The notes: generated by a model from the letters alone, not told the origin. Shown: positions 7,422-16,694, numbered from the stretch's first letter. The stretch is DNA of 64,000 nt from Myxococcales bacterium UBA1660 (GCA_002320815.1 DCLA01000083.1:4350-68349), one strand, 5' to 3'. A program made the numbers and translations.

Positions 7422-8621
7422 GTGAACCTCGCCATCGCCCTCGTCACCGCCGTCACGGCGGTCCTGCTCTTCTCCCCCCGGGTCCACGGCTCCCCCACCT
7501 GGCGGGCGACCGTCACCCCGTTGGCGTCGATCATCGGCAGCGGCTTCCTGATCATCGGGCCCATCCTGATCGGCCGCTGGGGCGACCTCGCGCCGGTAGC
7601 GATGCTCGCCCTCTGCGCCTTCGCCTTCGCGCTCGGCGCAGCCATCCGCTCCAACATCGTGCACGTCGAGGCGGCCCAGGCGGCGGAGACGCTCCCGCGC
7701 GGCGCGGCGCTCCTGGAGCGGGCCTCGGATTGGGCGCTGGGCTTCGCCTACGTGATCAGCGTCACCTACTACTTGAACCTCTTCGGCGCGTTCCTGGTGG
7801 AGGAGATCGGCGGCGTCGACGAGACGCTCCCGCGGATCGCCTGCACCGCGACCCTGACCTTCATCGGGCTCTTCGGCTTCGCCCGCGGGCTGGCGGCCCT
7901 GGAGAAGCTGGAGGTGGGCGCGGTGGGGGTGAAGCTGGCCATCATCGCCGGGCTCCTCGCGGGCATGGCGCTGCACGCGGTGAACGAAGCCCGAGCGGGG
8001 ACCCTCCCCTCGACGCCGGCGGACCCCGGCTCGGCATGGGAGCAGCTCGCGGTGCTCGCCGGGCTCATCGTGACGGTGCAGGGCTTCGAGACCTCCCGCT
8101 ACCTCGGCAGTCAGTACGACGCGGCGACCCGGGTGCGGACCATGCGGCACGCGCAGCTCCTGTCCGGGGGGATCTACCTCGTCTACACCTTCCTGGTCGG
8201 GGTGGCGATGCCGGTGGACTCCGTCGAAGGTCACGGCGAGACGGCGATCATCGAGATGAGCCGCGCCGTGGCCCCAATCCTACCCGGGCTCCTGGTGGTG
8301 GCCGCGCTCGCCTCCCAGTTCAGCGCGGCGGTGGCGGACACCAACGGCGGCGGCGGGCTCTTCGAGGAGCTCTCCGGCGGGCGCCTCCGCGCGAAGTGGG
8401 CCTTCCTCCTCATGGCCGGCGCCGGCGTCGCGCTCACCTGGGCCGCCGACGTCTTCCAGATCATCGCCCTCGCCTCCCGCGCGTTCGCCGCCTACTACGC
8501 GCTCCAGTGCGCGGTCGCCGCTCGCGTCGCCGGCCGCCGCCGGCCGCTGCCCGCGCTGGCCTTCGCGGTCCTGGCCCTCGCCTGCCTCGGCGCCGCCGTC
8601 TTCGGGATCCCCGCCGAGTAG
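7422..8621 (+). CDS. APC-like multi-pass membrane transporter
   Basis: Integral membrane protein of about 399 residues with ten or eleven hydrophobic segments. The early ASIIGSGFLIIGPIL resembles the unwound helix 1 motif (IGSGIF) of amino-acid/polyamine/organocation permeases, and GLIVTVQGFETSRYLG resembles their helix 6 region. GTG 7422 is chosen since it starts directly before the first hydrophobic helix; GTG or ATG codons further upstream add an Arg-rich stretch and overlap the divergent transpeptidase start. Substrate unknown. The next gene (8632) is converging, 10 bases away. Confidence 0.65.
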   Translation: MNLAIALVTAVTAVLLFSPRVHGSPTWRATVTPLASIIGSGFLIIGPILIGRWGDLAPVAMLALCAFAFALGAAIRSNIVHVEAAQAAETLPRGAALLERASDWALGFAYVISVTYYLNLFGAFLVEEIGGVDETLPRIACTATLTFIGLFGFARGLAALEKLEVGAVGVKLAIIAGLLAGMALHAVNEARAGTLPSTPADPGSAWEQLAVLAGLIVTVQGFETSRYLGSQYDAATRVRTMRHAQLLSGGIYLVYTFLVGVAMPVDSVEGHGETAIIEMSRAVAPILPGLLVVAALASQFSAAVADTNGGGGLFEELSGGRLRAKWAFLLMAGAGVALTWAADVFQIIALASRAFAAYYALQCAVAARVAGRRRPLPALAFAVLALACLGAAVFGIPAE

Positions 8622-8631
8622 CGCCGGGAGC

Positions 8632-9114
8632 TCAGAGGCCGGGGAAGCCCTGGCCGCCCAGCTCGATGCCCTGGACGTAATAGATGCCGCCGGAGCTCAC
8701 CATGGTCACCCGCACCCCGACGGGTCCCTGGGGGGTGGCGAGCATCCCGCCGAACGAGTGCACGCCGTTGTTCAGGTTGAACTGGGTGAAGGTCACCGCG
8801 GTGTGCTGGGTCAGCGGCGGCATCGTCGCCAGATCCGCTTCGAAGGCCGCCTGGTCGTGGCCGGCGCGGTACGCCGGGCTCATGCGCGCATAGGCCGTGG
8901 CGTGATCACCGGTGCGCAGCTCGAGTAGGAAGGCCTCGGCGTCGTCACTGCCGCTGGTGACGCTCTTGCACATCATGAAGATGCCCCCGAAGCAGAGCCC
9001 CAGGAGCAAGAAGGCCACCGCGCACCCGATGCCCAGGATCTTCGGCCAGTTGGGGCCGCTCTTGGGCTCGGGGGTCGCGTCGGAGGGGGCGGGAAACGCG
9101 TGGGGCGCCTGCAT
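8632..9114 (-). CDS. Single-pass membrane protein, hypothetical
   Basis: A 160-residue protein with a Pro-rich cytoplasmic start, one hydrophobic helix (about 25-48, ILGIGCAVAFLLLGLCFGG) and an outside domain of about 110 residues. The outside part (LRTGDHATAYARMSPAYR, followed by beta-rich sequence) has the look of small NTF2-like or DUF4864-like lipocalin-size domains, but I cannot assign it. ATG 9114 is preferred because the longer frame upstream is not protein-like. It lies 46 bases downstream of the penicillin-acylase stop on the same strand and may be co-transcribed with it. Confidence 0.65.
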   Translation of the reverse strand: MQAPHAFPAPSDATPEPKSGPNWPKILGIGCAVAFLLLGLCFGGIFMMCKSVTSGSDDAEAFLLELRTGDHATAYARMSPAYRAGHDQAAFEADLATMPPLTQHTAVTFTQFNLNNGVHSFGGMLATPQGPVGVRVTMVSSGGIYYVQGIELGGQGFPGL

Positions 9115-9160
9115 GGGTTGGCACCCTAGCGGAGAATCCCGCGCCGTTGGGCTTCGAGTG

Positions 9161-12100
9161 TCAGGGCGTGAAGACCTCGCGGCTGACCGCGCCCTCGGCG
9201 ACCTGCTCCGGCGAGAAGCGCAGGGGCACCGTCTCGTTGGCCAGCCAGTTCCGCGCGCGGTCGTCGAAGTGCGCGGACTCCGGGTCCCCGCTCTGACCGC
9301 CCGGCAGCGTGTTGTAGCCCTCCACGCCATCCGGCCCGAGGGCGACCACGGTGCGCATCACCGGACCGTTGCGGTGCGTGAAGCGGGTCCCGCTGAAGCC
9401 GGGGTTGGCGGCGTCGACGTCGTACTGATCGCCCGGCCGCGGGAACCACTGGAGCGCCGCCCGGGGGTCGTCCTCGGTGAGGCCGTCGGCCAGGGGGAGT
9501 CGCTCGGTGGTGATGTTGAAGTCGCGGAAGACCGTGGCCACGAGCGGGTCGTCCCCGACGAAGTCGCCCAGGAGCGACTCGAAGCGGACCTGGTGGCGGA
9601 GGCCCCAAAGCCAGGCGCTCATGTCGTCGGTGCCGAAGCCGCCGTTCTGCCCGTCCTCGTCGGTCGGGCCCGAGAGGAAGGCCAGGGTCTCCGCCAGCGC
9701 GCGCACGCCGATCTCCTGGCTGCTCTCCACCACGTCCGTGGTGCGGATGTCGTCGAAGAAGACCGACTCGCCCGTCACCGGGTCGTGGGAGGGCAGCGCC
9801 GCGTCGCCGCGGTGCTCGTAGAGCTGCATGAACGAGCGGAGCTCCCAGTTGCCGCCGGGGTTCACCGAGCCGTCGATGCCCTCGTCGCTCCAGACGCCCT
9901 GGAGCATGCGGGGCATCCACGCGGCGAAGATCATGGTGGCCACCGATTGGCGGCGCGTGTCCTCGGTGCTCGTGGAGCAGAAGGTGTCGACCCCCGAGGG
10001 CGTCGGGTAGTCGTCCGCGCGCCAGGCCTCCATGCGGGTCGCGACCTCGTCGAAGGCGGCCTGGTTCGCGGTGTAGAGGGCGGCCATGCGCTCCTCCGGG
10101 GACCCCGCGGTCGGGCTGCCCGACGCCGCCGTCCGCGCGGCCTCGATGACCTCGAGGAGCAGCGGCACCAGGTCCTCGCCGATGTTGCTGTGGTGATCAC
10201 CCTGAATCGACTGCATGGCGGCGATGTCCGCGCCCCCGGCGTCGATGGCGCTCTCCAGGCGACCGGCGATCCGCGAGGCGCGGTAGCCGACGTCCCAGGG
10301 GCCTCCGATGTAGTAGGGGTCGTTCCAGGGATCGTCGTCGAGGGTGATCGCCCCCGGGTCGTTGTTGGCGTTGACCACGTACTGCCGCGCGGGGTTCACC
10401 GCCTGCGGCCACTGGTCGAAGGGCACCGCGCACGCCGTGTCGGCGCCGGCGGCGGCGGCTTCCTCGTCGACGCGCCCCTCGGCGTCGAGCGGGATGTGCC
10501 ACGCCGGGTAGGTGGTGCCGTCGATGAGGAGCGAGGGGTCCGCGCCCTCCACGAAGCGCCCGCTGGCGTCCCGCGGCAGGTAGGTGCGGCAGGGCATCGC
10601 GTGGTAGCCGGTGTAGAGCACGTTGCCCTCCCGGTCGGCCGCCGAGAAGTTCAGCCCGAACCCGATGACGTGGCGCATCGCCTGCCGGAAATCCTCGACG
10701 GTGTCCGAGCGCTCGAAGCCCATCACCGCGCGGAGCAGGTTCCCGCCGTCCAGCGGCACGTAGTAGAAGCTCATCGCCGAGACGACGCCGTCGTCGTCCT
10801 GATCCCCGGGGACGATCCAGTCGCCCATCATGTTGACCAGGGTCTCCCCGGGCGCGAGCACCTCGTCCTCGGTGGCCACGCGGCCTTCGATCGAGGTGAT
10901 CAGGCGGCCGTCGAAGGTCGTCCAGCGGGGCAGGTCCAAGGTGCGCCCCACGCTCTCGAGCACCGCGATGTCGGCGACCTCGTAGGTCTCGTCGACCCGG
11001 GTCAGTGGCCGCTCCTCGCCGCCGAAGACGGAGGCCACCGGCGCGCCGTCCTCGTCGAGGACGATCTGCTCCGAGTACCAGTCGGTCACGTCGGTGACGA
11101 AGTTGGTGCCGCCCCAGGCCACCCGACCGTTGGTGCCGGTGGCGATGCCCGGCGCGCCGATGAGCGAGACACCGGTCACCGTCGTCGGCTCGGCGTCGCC
11201 CATCAGCGCGGTGTCCAAGCCGTACTCCCACATGAGCGAGGGGATCGAGAGCTGCAGGTGTCCGTCGCCGGAGAGGAGCGCGCGGCCGTCGCCGGTCGCC
11301 GAGCCCATCACCGCCCACACGTTCGAGCCCCAGCCCTCGAGGTCGGCCGGGTGCAAGCGCGCGTGATGCTCGCCGAGGCGCGCGATGAGCCGGTCGAGGG
11401 CGCTCCCCTCGACGCGCATCTGGGGCCGGTGGGGCTCACCGCCCGCGCCCGGCAGGATGATCGGCCGGCGCGTGGTGACCGCGCCGTCCACGCCCCACCC
11501 GTTCGCCGACGCGGTCGGTCGGATCGGCGCCCAGCGATCGACGATGTCCATCAGCCCGGCCATGCGCAGCTCGCGCTGCGGCGCGTCGGGGAAGTGCTCG
11601 TCGATCCGCGCCAGCGCGCGGGCCCGGCTGGGGCCCTTGGTCTCGAAGCCGGTCTGGAAGGTCATGGTGGCGGCCAGGGCCATCACGTCCCGGCGCGTCC
11701 ACTCCCGCATGAGCTGATGCGGTGCGCTGGCGCCCAGGAGCGGGGCCACGATGATGTACTCCCGCGGCGCCACCGCCTGGCGCGCCCGGACGGCCGCCAC
11801 GTAGGCGTTGATGCCCTCGGCGAAGGCGTCGACCTGCGCGGCCTCTTCGGCCGTGAGCGAGTCGGTGTAGACCTGCGTGAGCTGGTCCGCACCGGTCATC
11901 CGGTTCTCCAGATCGCTCGCCAACCCCACGTCGCCGAGGAGCGCGCTGACCAGGCCCTGGGAGAGCCGGGAGACCATGTCGAGCTGGAAGTAGCGGTCCT
12001 TGGCGATGACGAAGCCCAGGACCCGCCGCGCGTCCAGATCGTTCTCCGCGTACACGTGGGGCACCGACTGTTCGGTGCGGACCACGTGGGCCGCCGCGCT

Positions 12101-12298
12101 CAGCCCGGGGATCGCGAACTGCCCGTCGAGGGGCACCGCCTCGAAGAGCTCGGGCGGGTCCGGCGGCGGCTCGGCCGCGTCCATGCCCATATCGGATCCC
12201 ATGTCCGGGTCGGGCGAAGGTCCATCGTCGTCGCCGCAGGCGAACACGAACGTGAGAGCACACGCGGCCATCAGCCGCCAATCCAAGCGAACACCCAT
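9161..12298 (-). CDS. Penicillin acylase (penicillin amidase) family lipoprotein
   Basis: N-terminal-nucleophile hydrolase of family S45, 1045 residues. Members cleave amides such as penicillins or acyl-homoserine lactones after autoprocessing into alpha and beta chains. The lipoprotein signal ends at FVFAC (Cys21), followed by a typical acidic linker (GDDDGPSPDPDMG). The processing site and nucleophile are seen in EGWGSNVWAV (Ser near 325, first residue of the beta chain), and the family's GDGHL motif follows about 20 residues later. Start ATG 12298 (ATG 12310 also possible). The chain is roughly 250 residues longer than E. coli penicillin acylase, as is common in myxobacterial homologues. 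The natural substrate, perhaps a quorum signal or a beta-lactam, cannot be told. Confidence 0.88.
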   Translation of the reverse strand: MGVRLDWRLMAACALTFVFACGDDDGPSPDPDMGSDMGMDAAEPPPDPPELFEAVPLDGQFAIPGLSAAAHVVRTEQSVPHVYAENDLDARRVLGFVIAKDRYFQLDMVSRLSQGLVSALLGDVGLASDLENRMTGADQLTQVYTDSLTAEEAAQVDAFAEGINAYVAAVRARQAVAPREYIIVAPLLGASAPHQLMREWTRRDVMALAATMTFQTGFETKGPSRARALARIDEHFPDAPQRELRMAGLMDIVDRWAPIRPTASANGWGVDGAVTTRRPIILPGAGGEPHRPQMRVEGSALDRLIARLGEHHARLHPADLEGWGSNVWAVMGSATGDGRALLSGDGHLQLSIPSLMWEYGLDTALMGDAEPTTVTGVSLIGAPGIATGTNGRVAWGGTNFVTDVTDWYSEQIVLDEDGAPVASVFGGEERPLTRVDETYEVADIAVLESVGRTLDLPRWTTFDGRLITSIEGRVATEDEVLAPGETLVNMMGDWIVPGDQDDDGVVSAMSFYYVPLDGGNLLRAVMGFERSDTVEDFRQAMRHVIGFGLNFSAADREGNVLYTGYHAMPCRTYLPRDASGRFVEGADPSLLIDGTTYPAWHIPLDAEGRVDEEAAAAGADTACAVPFDQWPQAVNPARQYVVNANNDPGAITLDDDPWNDPYYIGGPWDVGYRASRIAGRLESAIDAGGADIAAMQSIQGDHHSNIGEDLVPLLLEVIEAARTAASGSPTAGSPEERMAALYTANQAAFDEVATRMEAWRADDYPTPSGVDTFCSTSTEDTRRQSVATMIFAAWMPRMLQGVWSDEGIDGSVNPGGNWELRSFMQLYEHRGDAALPSHDPVTGESVFFDDIRTTDVVESSQEIGVRALAETLAFLSGPTDEDGQNGGFGTDDMSAWLWGLRHQVRFESLLGDFVGDDPLVATVFRDFNITTERLPLADGLTEDDPRAALQWFPRPGDQYDVDAANPGFSGTRFTHRNGPVMRTVVALGPDGVEGYNTLPGGQSGDPESAHFDDRARNWLANETVPLRFSPEQVAEGAVSREVFTP

Positions 12299-12443
12299 GG
12301 GGCGCAGCATAGCCGGTCCCCCCGTCGGGTCCCGTCCACGACCTCTCACGACGTGCGGGGGTGGGACCTTCGTACCGGCGGGTCGACCCCGACCGCCGCG
12401 GTGCCATTTCATGGGGGGAAACTTTGGGGAAAACGACCATTCC

Positions 12444-12460
12444 GCCCCCGTAACGGGGGC
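12444..12460. terminator. Short GC hairpin in leader of zinc-ribbon gene
   Basis: GCCCCCGTAACGGGGGC is self-complementary with a five-base loop. It lies 38 bases before the ATG at 12499 in the 200-base divergent space, next to several G runs. No T tract follows, so it may be a leader structure or chance; its role is unknown. The rest of the space shows nothing clear. Confidence 0.25.
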
Positions 12461-12498
12461 TTGGCCCCTTCGCCGATGAGCCCAAACCTGAACAACGC

Positions 12499-12849
12499 AT
12501 GATGTCGTGTCCCCATTGCGGATCTCCGATGCGCCCCCTCTTCATCACCGTCGCCTGTGACCGCTGCGACGGCCCGAGCGAGCGTGACTGGTGCGGTTAT
12601 GTGGTCTGGCGGAAGCGGCCCTCCGGGAGCCAGGAGTACGTCTTCCGGACCCGCGCCGACGCCGACCGCTGGAAGCGGGCCAACGGGCTCGAGGACTTCG
12701 ACGTGCGGATGGTCTACACCGACGCCTCGATCAACTGGCGCGAGAGCCAGGGCACGCTCCAGGACATCGTCTTCGCCGACCGGCTCTTCGAGATCTACCA
12801 CGACGTCCGCTACCGACCGGCCGTCAACCGCGCGCACCTCGCCGCCTGA
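12499..12849 (+). CDS. Small zinc-ribbon protein
   Basis: A 116-residue protein starting MMSCPHCGSP with a second pair CDRCDG at 19-24, so the four Cys (CPHC and CDRC) form a likely zinc ribbon. The rest contains Trp- and Arg-rich sequence (YVVWRKRPSG, FRTRADADRWKRANGL), which suggests a nucleic-acid or protein adaptor. Function is unknown to me. It is divergent from the penicillin acylase and lies 24 bases before the metallophosphoesterase on the same strand. Second ATG at 12502 could also be the start. Confidence 0.75.
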   Translation: MMSCPHCGSPMRPLFITVACDRCDGPSERDWCGYVVWRKRPSGSQEYVFRTRADADRWKRANGLEDFDVRMVYTDASINWRESQGTLQDIVFADRLFEIYHDVRYRPAVNRAHLAA

Positions 12850-12873
12850 GCGCGACCGCCTCGCCCGATCGGG

Positions 12874-14181
12874 GTGCCCCGGAAGTCACGCCGCGGGCGC
12901 GAGGACGACTGGGTTCCGGTCGCCCCTCCCGGGCGCTTCGTGAGACAACCCCCCGTCGTGCCCGATCCCGCTTCGCTCCAGCCCTGGCTGCTGATCGTCC
13001 TCTACGTCGCGACCATCGCCCTGGTGTGGCGACGCAGCGTCTTCTACCGCCGCTTCGTCATGATCCTCATGGGGATCCTCTGTCTGATCTGGTGGGGCCT
13101 GAGCGCCCAGCTCCCCCCCGTCGTCGGGTGGGTCTTCGTGGCGCTGCAGGTCCTCACCGCGTCGCACTTCGTCCGCCTGGTCCACGCGCGGCTCCGGAGC
13201 GTTCCCTACCGCGCGCTCCTGACGATCCCGGCCCATTGGTTCGCGGCGTCGACGGTCCTCGCCCTGCCCTTCGCCGTCGCCGCGGCCCTGGGGTACCCCA
13301 CGCCGCTCTTCGTCGTCGCCTATCTCATCGGTGGCTTCGGCGTGTACCAGTCGCTGAGCGCGACCCCCGAGGTCATCGACCTGGACCTCGACCGGCGCGA
13401 CCGCGGCCCCTTGGCGCCCTTGGTCATCGAGCCCGCGCGCGACCCGGACCTCCACGGCCGCCGCTTCGCGCCCGAGCCCGAGCGCCTGCGGGTGGTTCAG
13501 ATCACCGATCCCCACCTGGGCCCCTTCATGTCCCCGGCCCAGCTCGCGGCCATCTGCCAGCGCGCGGTGGACACCGACCCGGACCTGGTGCTCATCACCG
13601 GCGATCTCCTGACCATGGAGAGTCATGGCGCGGTGAAGGCCATCGCCGCCGCCTTCGCGCCGCTGAAGCAGCTCGAGGGCCGCGTCTTCGCCTGCCACGG
13701 CAACCACGACCACGAGGATCCGGCCTCCGTCCGCGAGGGCCTCGAGCGCGCCGGCGTGCGCCTCCTGGTCGACGAGTGGGCCCGGGTCGAGACCCGCGTG
13801 GGTCCGGTCGACGTGATCGGCTCCGACTACCACTGGACCCACCGCGACGAGAAGACCGCCGCCCTCTTCACGAATCGACCGGACGACGGGACCCCGCGCA
13901 TCCTCCTGCTGCACAATCCGGGACACATCGGCCACGTCCCCGAGGGGGCCGTCGATCTGGTCCTCGCCGGCCACACCCACGGGGGCCACGTGGGGCTCCT
14001 CTCGCTGGGCTCGGCGTGGACCGTCGTGCGCGGGTTCACCTCGATCCCCGACCACGGCCTCTGGGCCCGCGGCGCCGAGCGCCTCTACGTGCACCGGGGC
14101 ACCGGTCACTACGGCTTCCCGATCCGCCTGGGCGTGCCCCGGGAGGAGTCGGTGCTCCAGGTCCGCTTCCTGGATCGCTGA
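12874..14181 (+). CDS. Membrane-anchored metallophosphoesterase
   Basis: Calcineurin-type phosphoesterase of 435 residues. About four hydrophobic helices occupy 38-170, then a catalytic domain with the full metal-binding set: ITDPHLG (D-x-H), TGDLL (GD), CHGNHDHE (GNHD) and AGHTHGGH (GHTH). This build resembles YaeI/YkoQ-type membrane phosphoesterases that may act on lipid-linked pyrophosphates such as UDP-diacylglucosamine. GTG 12874 is the earliest start; GTG at 12940 or 12958 would shorten it by 22 or 28 residues and no clear ribosome site decides. It converges on the gene at 14200. Confidence 0.85.
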   Translation: MPRKSRRGREDDWVPVAPPGRFVRQPPVVPDPASLQPWLLIVLYVATIALVWRRSVFYRRFVMILMGILCLIWWGLSAQLPPVVGWVFVALQVLTASHFVRLVHARLRSVPYRALLTIPAHWFAASTVLALPFAVAAALGYPTPLFVVAYLIGGFGVYQSLSATPEVIDLDLDRRDRGPLAPLVIEPARDPDLHGRRFAPEPERLRVVQITDPHLGPFMSPAQLAAICQRAVDTDPDLVLITGDLLTMESHGAVKAIAAAFAPLKQLEGRVFACHGNHDHEDPASVREGLERAGVRLLVDEWARVETRVGPVDVIGSDYHWTHRDEKTAALFTNRPDDGTPRILLLHNPGHIGHVPEGAVDLVLAGHTHGGHVGLLSLGSAWTVVRGFTSIPDHGLWARGAERLYVHRGTGHYGFPIRLGVPREESVLQVRFLDR

Positions 14182-14199
14182 CCGACGGCGGCGCGGCCG

Positions 14200-14733
14200 T
14201 CAGCTCTTGCGGTAGTGGATCCGGAAGACGACGTCGCCGGGCAGGTGGTGGCTCTCGATCTTCACGGTGAGCGTGAGCCGCTGACCGTCCTCGCTGAGGG
14301 CCAGGGTGTGCGTCACGGTGGCGTCGTCGGTGGTCATCGTCTGGACCAGGCGGCCGCGCTGGAAGCGCTGCCGCGCGTTCAAGGGGTCGCCCCAGGGATC
14401 ATCGATGCGGTGGCGGCTGCCGTCGGCGGCGAAGTCGAGGTCGTACTCCCCCACCTGCGCCCGGAAGTCGCTCCCCGTGCCCGAGACCACGACCCGGCGG
14501 TGGATCGGCGTGCCCGCCTCGAGCCGCCGGCGCGCGATGGGCCGGGAGATGAAGTTCATGTCGTCGGTGGCCGACTCCACCGCGGCGTCCCGGGCGCGCT
14601 CGGCGGGGCCGGCGTCGGAGACCACCCAGGTCCCGGCGAAGCGCTCCTCCGGCGAGGGCGAGTCCTGGGCGACGGCCACGGCCGGCAGGAGGACGAAGGC
14701 GGCGAGGAGGCTGGGGCGGATCATCGTGCGCAT
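14200..14733 (-). CDS. Secreted hypothetical protein
   Basis: A 177-residue protein with a cleavable signal peptide (AAFVLLPAVAVAQ, cut likely after residue 22). The mature part is beta-rich with alternating polar and hydrophobic residues and short Asp/Gly turns (EYDLDFAADGSRHRI, HTLALSEDGQRLTL, FRIHYRK), which looks like a small lipocalin-like barrel, but I recognise no family. It is expected in the periplasm. It stands alone between a converging metallophosphoesterase gene and a same-strand ferritin-like gene 122 bases upstream. Confidence 0.7.
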   Translation of the reverse strand: MRTMIRPSLLAAFVLLPAVAVAQDSPSPEERFAGTWVVSDAGPAERARDAAVESATDDMNFISRPIARRRLEAGTPIHRRVVVSGTGSDFRAQVGEYDLDFAADGSRHRIDDPWGDPLNARQRFQRGRLVQTMTTDDATVTHTLALSEDGQRLTLTVKIESHHLPGDVVFRIHYRKS

Positions 14734-14855
14734 CGGACGGGGGAGGCCCGCGCGGTGTTCAATCGCCGACCCCCGGCCACTCTACCCAATGGCCTCCCGG
14801 CCGTCACGATCGCGCGCCGCCCGGGCTGCTGGGGTGGAGTTCGGCAGCCGGGCGC

Positions 14856-15929
14856 TCACGCGGCCGCGCGGAGCTCGAGCCGTTCCCGCGCCTCCTGGAT
14901 CGCCCGGCGGACCGCCGCGTCCCACAGGGTCGGCCCCGCGAGGCCGAAGCGCTCGTAGCGGTCGTGGTCCAGGAGCGCTTGGGGCGCCGACTCCTCGAGC
15001 TCGCGCAGGATCCGCTCGGTGCGCACCGGCTCGGCCGCCCGCGCCGCGAGCGCGCGGAACATCTCCCAGCCGTGCTCGGCGTGGCGCGCCTCGTCGACGG
15101 CGATGGTTCGCAGGACCTCGCGGACCCCCGGGTCCAGCGCCGGCGCCGCGACCAGCGCCGCCGCCGCGTGCGCCGAGGCGGCCTCGAGGACACAGGACTC
15201 GCGGAGGCACTCCTCGGCCAAGGTGCGGAAGGTGGGCGCGCGATCCGGCGGTAGGATGGCCGCGGGGAACGGCGCCGCGCCGCGACGGCGCCCGTCGATC
15301 GAGTGGGCCACCTCGTAGCAGACCCGCGCGTGGGCGATCTCGTCGAGGCCGTCCCGATGGGCCCACTCCACGAGCAGGCTCTCCGCGCCGACCGCGAGGA
15401 GCTGCTGCGCCAGTGAAGCGAAGGCGGCGATGGACGCCGCCTCGGTCGCGGCCATCGCCCGCCACCCCGCGGCGACCGCGCTCCGGTCGGCGGCGGGCAC
15501 CGTGAGGGACTCCCGGGGCGCGTCTCGCCACTGGTCTCCGGCCACGTCCTCGGGGAGCTGCGGGAGACCGCGGCGCCGAAACGCGCGGCCGCGCTGGAAG
15601 GGGATCATCGCGATCCCGGCGGCGAACCCGCCGATGGCCGAGAGGATGGGCACGGCGAAGCCCAGGATGGCCGCCGCCTTCGCGCGCCCGCTCGGCCGGA
15701 GCCGCCCCGAACGAATCCCCAGAACGCCCCCGTAGAACGCGAACACACAGCTCAGCGCCCACACCCCGAGCGAGGCCCAGACGGCCTCTTCCGATCGACC
15801 GGCCTCCACCGCCGCCAGGCACCCGCCACAGGTCAGGATGGGGAAGAGCGCCAGCCCCAGACCCCACGCCGCCATCTTACGGGCGCGGCGATGGTCGGGG
15901 GGCTCGTCGATGTAGGGTTCGTTCGCCAT
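14856..15929 (-). CDS. Ferritin-like diiron-domain protein with N-terminal membrane segments
   Basis: A 357-residue protein. Residues 1-115 carry three hydrophobic helices (GLGLALFPILTCGGCLAAV, VWALSCVFAFYGGVLGI, ILGFAVPILSAIGGFAAGI); residues 145-340 form a four-helix ferritin-like domain. The diiron pattern Glu, E-x-x-H, Glu, E-x-x-H is visible: ATEAAS (near 161), DEIAHA (near 200), EECLRES (near 241) and DEARHAEH (near 279). Such domains oxidise iron or act on peroxide. ATG 15929 is used because the longer frame reads through unrelated sequence. It is divergent from the gene at 15996. The membrane attachment is unusual for the family, and the reaction is unknown. Confidence 0.8.
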   Translation of the reverse strand: MANEPYIDEPPDHRRARKMAAWGLGLALFPILTCGGCLAAVEAGRSEEAVWASLGVWALSCVFAFYGGVLGIRSGRLRPSGRAKAAAILGFAVPILSAIGGFAAGIAMIPFQRGRAFRRRGLPQLPEDVAGDQWRDAPRESLTVPAADRSAVAAGWRAMAATEAASIAAFASLAQQLLAVGAESLLVEWAHRDGLDEIAHARVCYEVAHSIDGRRRGAAPFPAAILPPDRAPTFRTLAEECLRESCVLEAASAHAAAALVAAPALDPGVREVLRTIAVDEARHAEHGWEMFRALAARAAEPVRTERILRELEESAPQALLDHDRYERFGLAGPTLWDAAVRRAIQEARERLELRAAA

Positions 15930-15995
15930 GGGCTCAGGGTAGACGGGGTAGCGCGCCCGCGACATTCCCGGCGGGAAACGCGTAGGCTGCGGCGC

Positions 15996-16694
15996 ATGAG
16001 CAAACCGAGCACCGGCCTCCTCGTGGCCATCGCCGCCGGCGGCGGCTGCCTGGTGCTCCTCCTGGCGCTTCTCGGAGTGGGCCTCTTCATGGGGTATCGG
16101 GACATCTCCGCGCGGGCGACTCCGGCGCCGCCGGTCCTGCCGGCTCCCGCCGCCGCCCCCGGGTACCTGCGCTACGAACACGCCGGCCGTTGCCCGAACA
16201 ATCCCGAGCTGGTCCTCGAACGCTTCGTCGTCGAATACCCGGCCGACCACCGCCCCCTGGCCTGCTGGACCCAGACCCCGCGGCCCTGGTCCTACGTGAC
16301 CTTCGTCGAGGAGACCCCCGAAGGCTCCGAACAGGTGACCATCGCCTGGTCTCGCGGCGCGGTGACCCCGGATCTGCTGGCCCAGGCCGCCGACGACCTC
16401 GCCCGGCAGCTCGGCGCCGGCCCCACCACCGAGGTCGACCGCACCCCCTTCGTCGCGCGGGGCGGCGCCTTGGTCCGCCGGGACGGGACCTTCACCGTCC
16501 CCGCGACCATCGGGCCCTTCCTCCCCGGCACCTACCTCTTCCGCCAGGTCGAGGTCCCCGGCCCGGTCGCCGGCGTCAACGTCACCACCATCGTGCCCGT
16601 CCGCGAATCCCTGGAGGCCACCCGGACCCGCAGCGAGCCGCTCATGCGACACCTGGTGGAGACGTTGGCTTTCGCCCAACCTGCGGCCCCATGA
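15996..16694 (+). CDS. Single-pass membrane or signal-anchored hypothetical protein
   Basis: A 232-residue protein with an N-terminal helix (about 8-31, LVAIAAGGGCLVLLLALLGVG), a Pro/Ala linker and an outside domain of about 180 residues with one Cys pair (GRCPN and LACW). No family is recognised. ATG 15996 directly precedes the hydrophobic helix. Its stop codon overlaps the ATG of the DUF829 gene (ATGA at 16691-16694), so the two are translationally coupled and probably work together. It is divergent from the ferritin-like gene. Confidence 0.65.
   Translation: MSKPSTGLLVAIAAGGGCLVLLLALLGVGLFMGYRDISARATPAPPVLPAPAAAPGYLRYEHAGRCPNNPELVLERFVVEYPADHRPLACWTQTPRPWSYVTFVEETPEGSEQVTIAWSRGAVTPDLLAQAADDLARQLGAGPTTEVDRTPFVARGGALVRRDGTFTVPATIGPFLPGTYLFRQVEVPGPVAGVNVTTIVPVRESLEATRTRSEPLMRHLVETLAFAQPAAP

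Noticed and set aside
5082..8234. A minus-strand frame of 1050 codons over the transpeptidase and permease genes
   Set aside because: It overlaps the L,D-transpeptidase gene in another frame and the permease antisense; no domain is seen.
8912..12502. A plus-strand open frame of almost 1200 codons opposite the penicillin acylase
   Set aside because: It lies antisense to a gene with clear signal peptide, nucleophile Ser and family motifs. GC-rich DNA gives long frames on the other strand; its residues show no family pattern.
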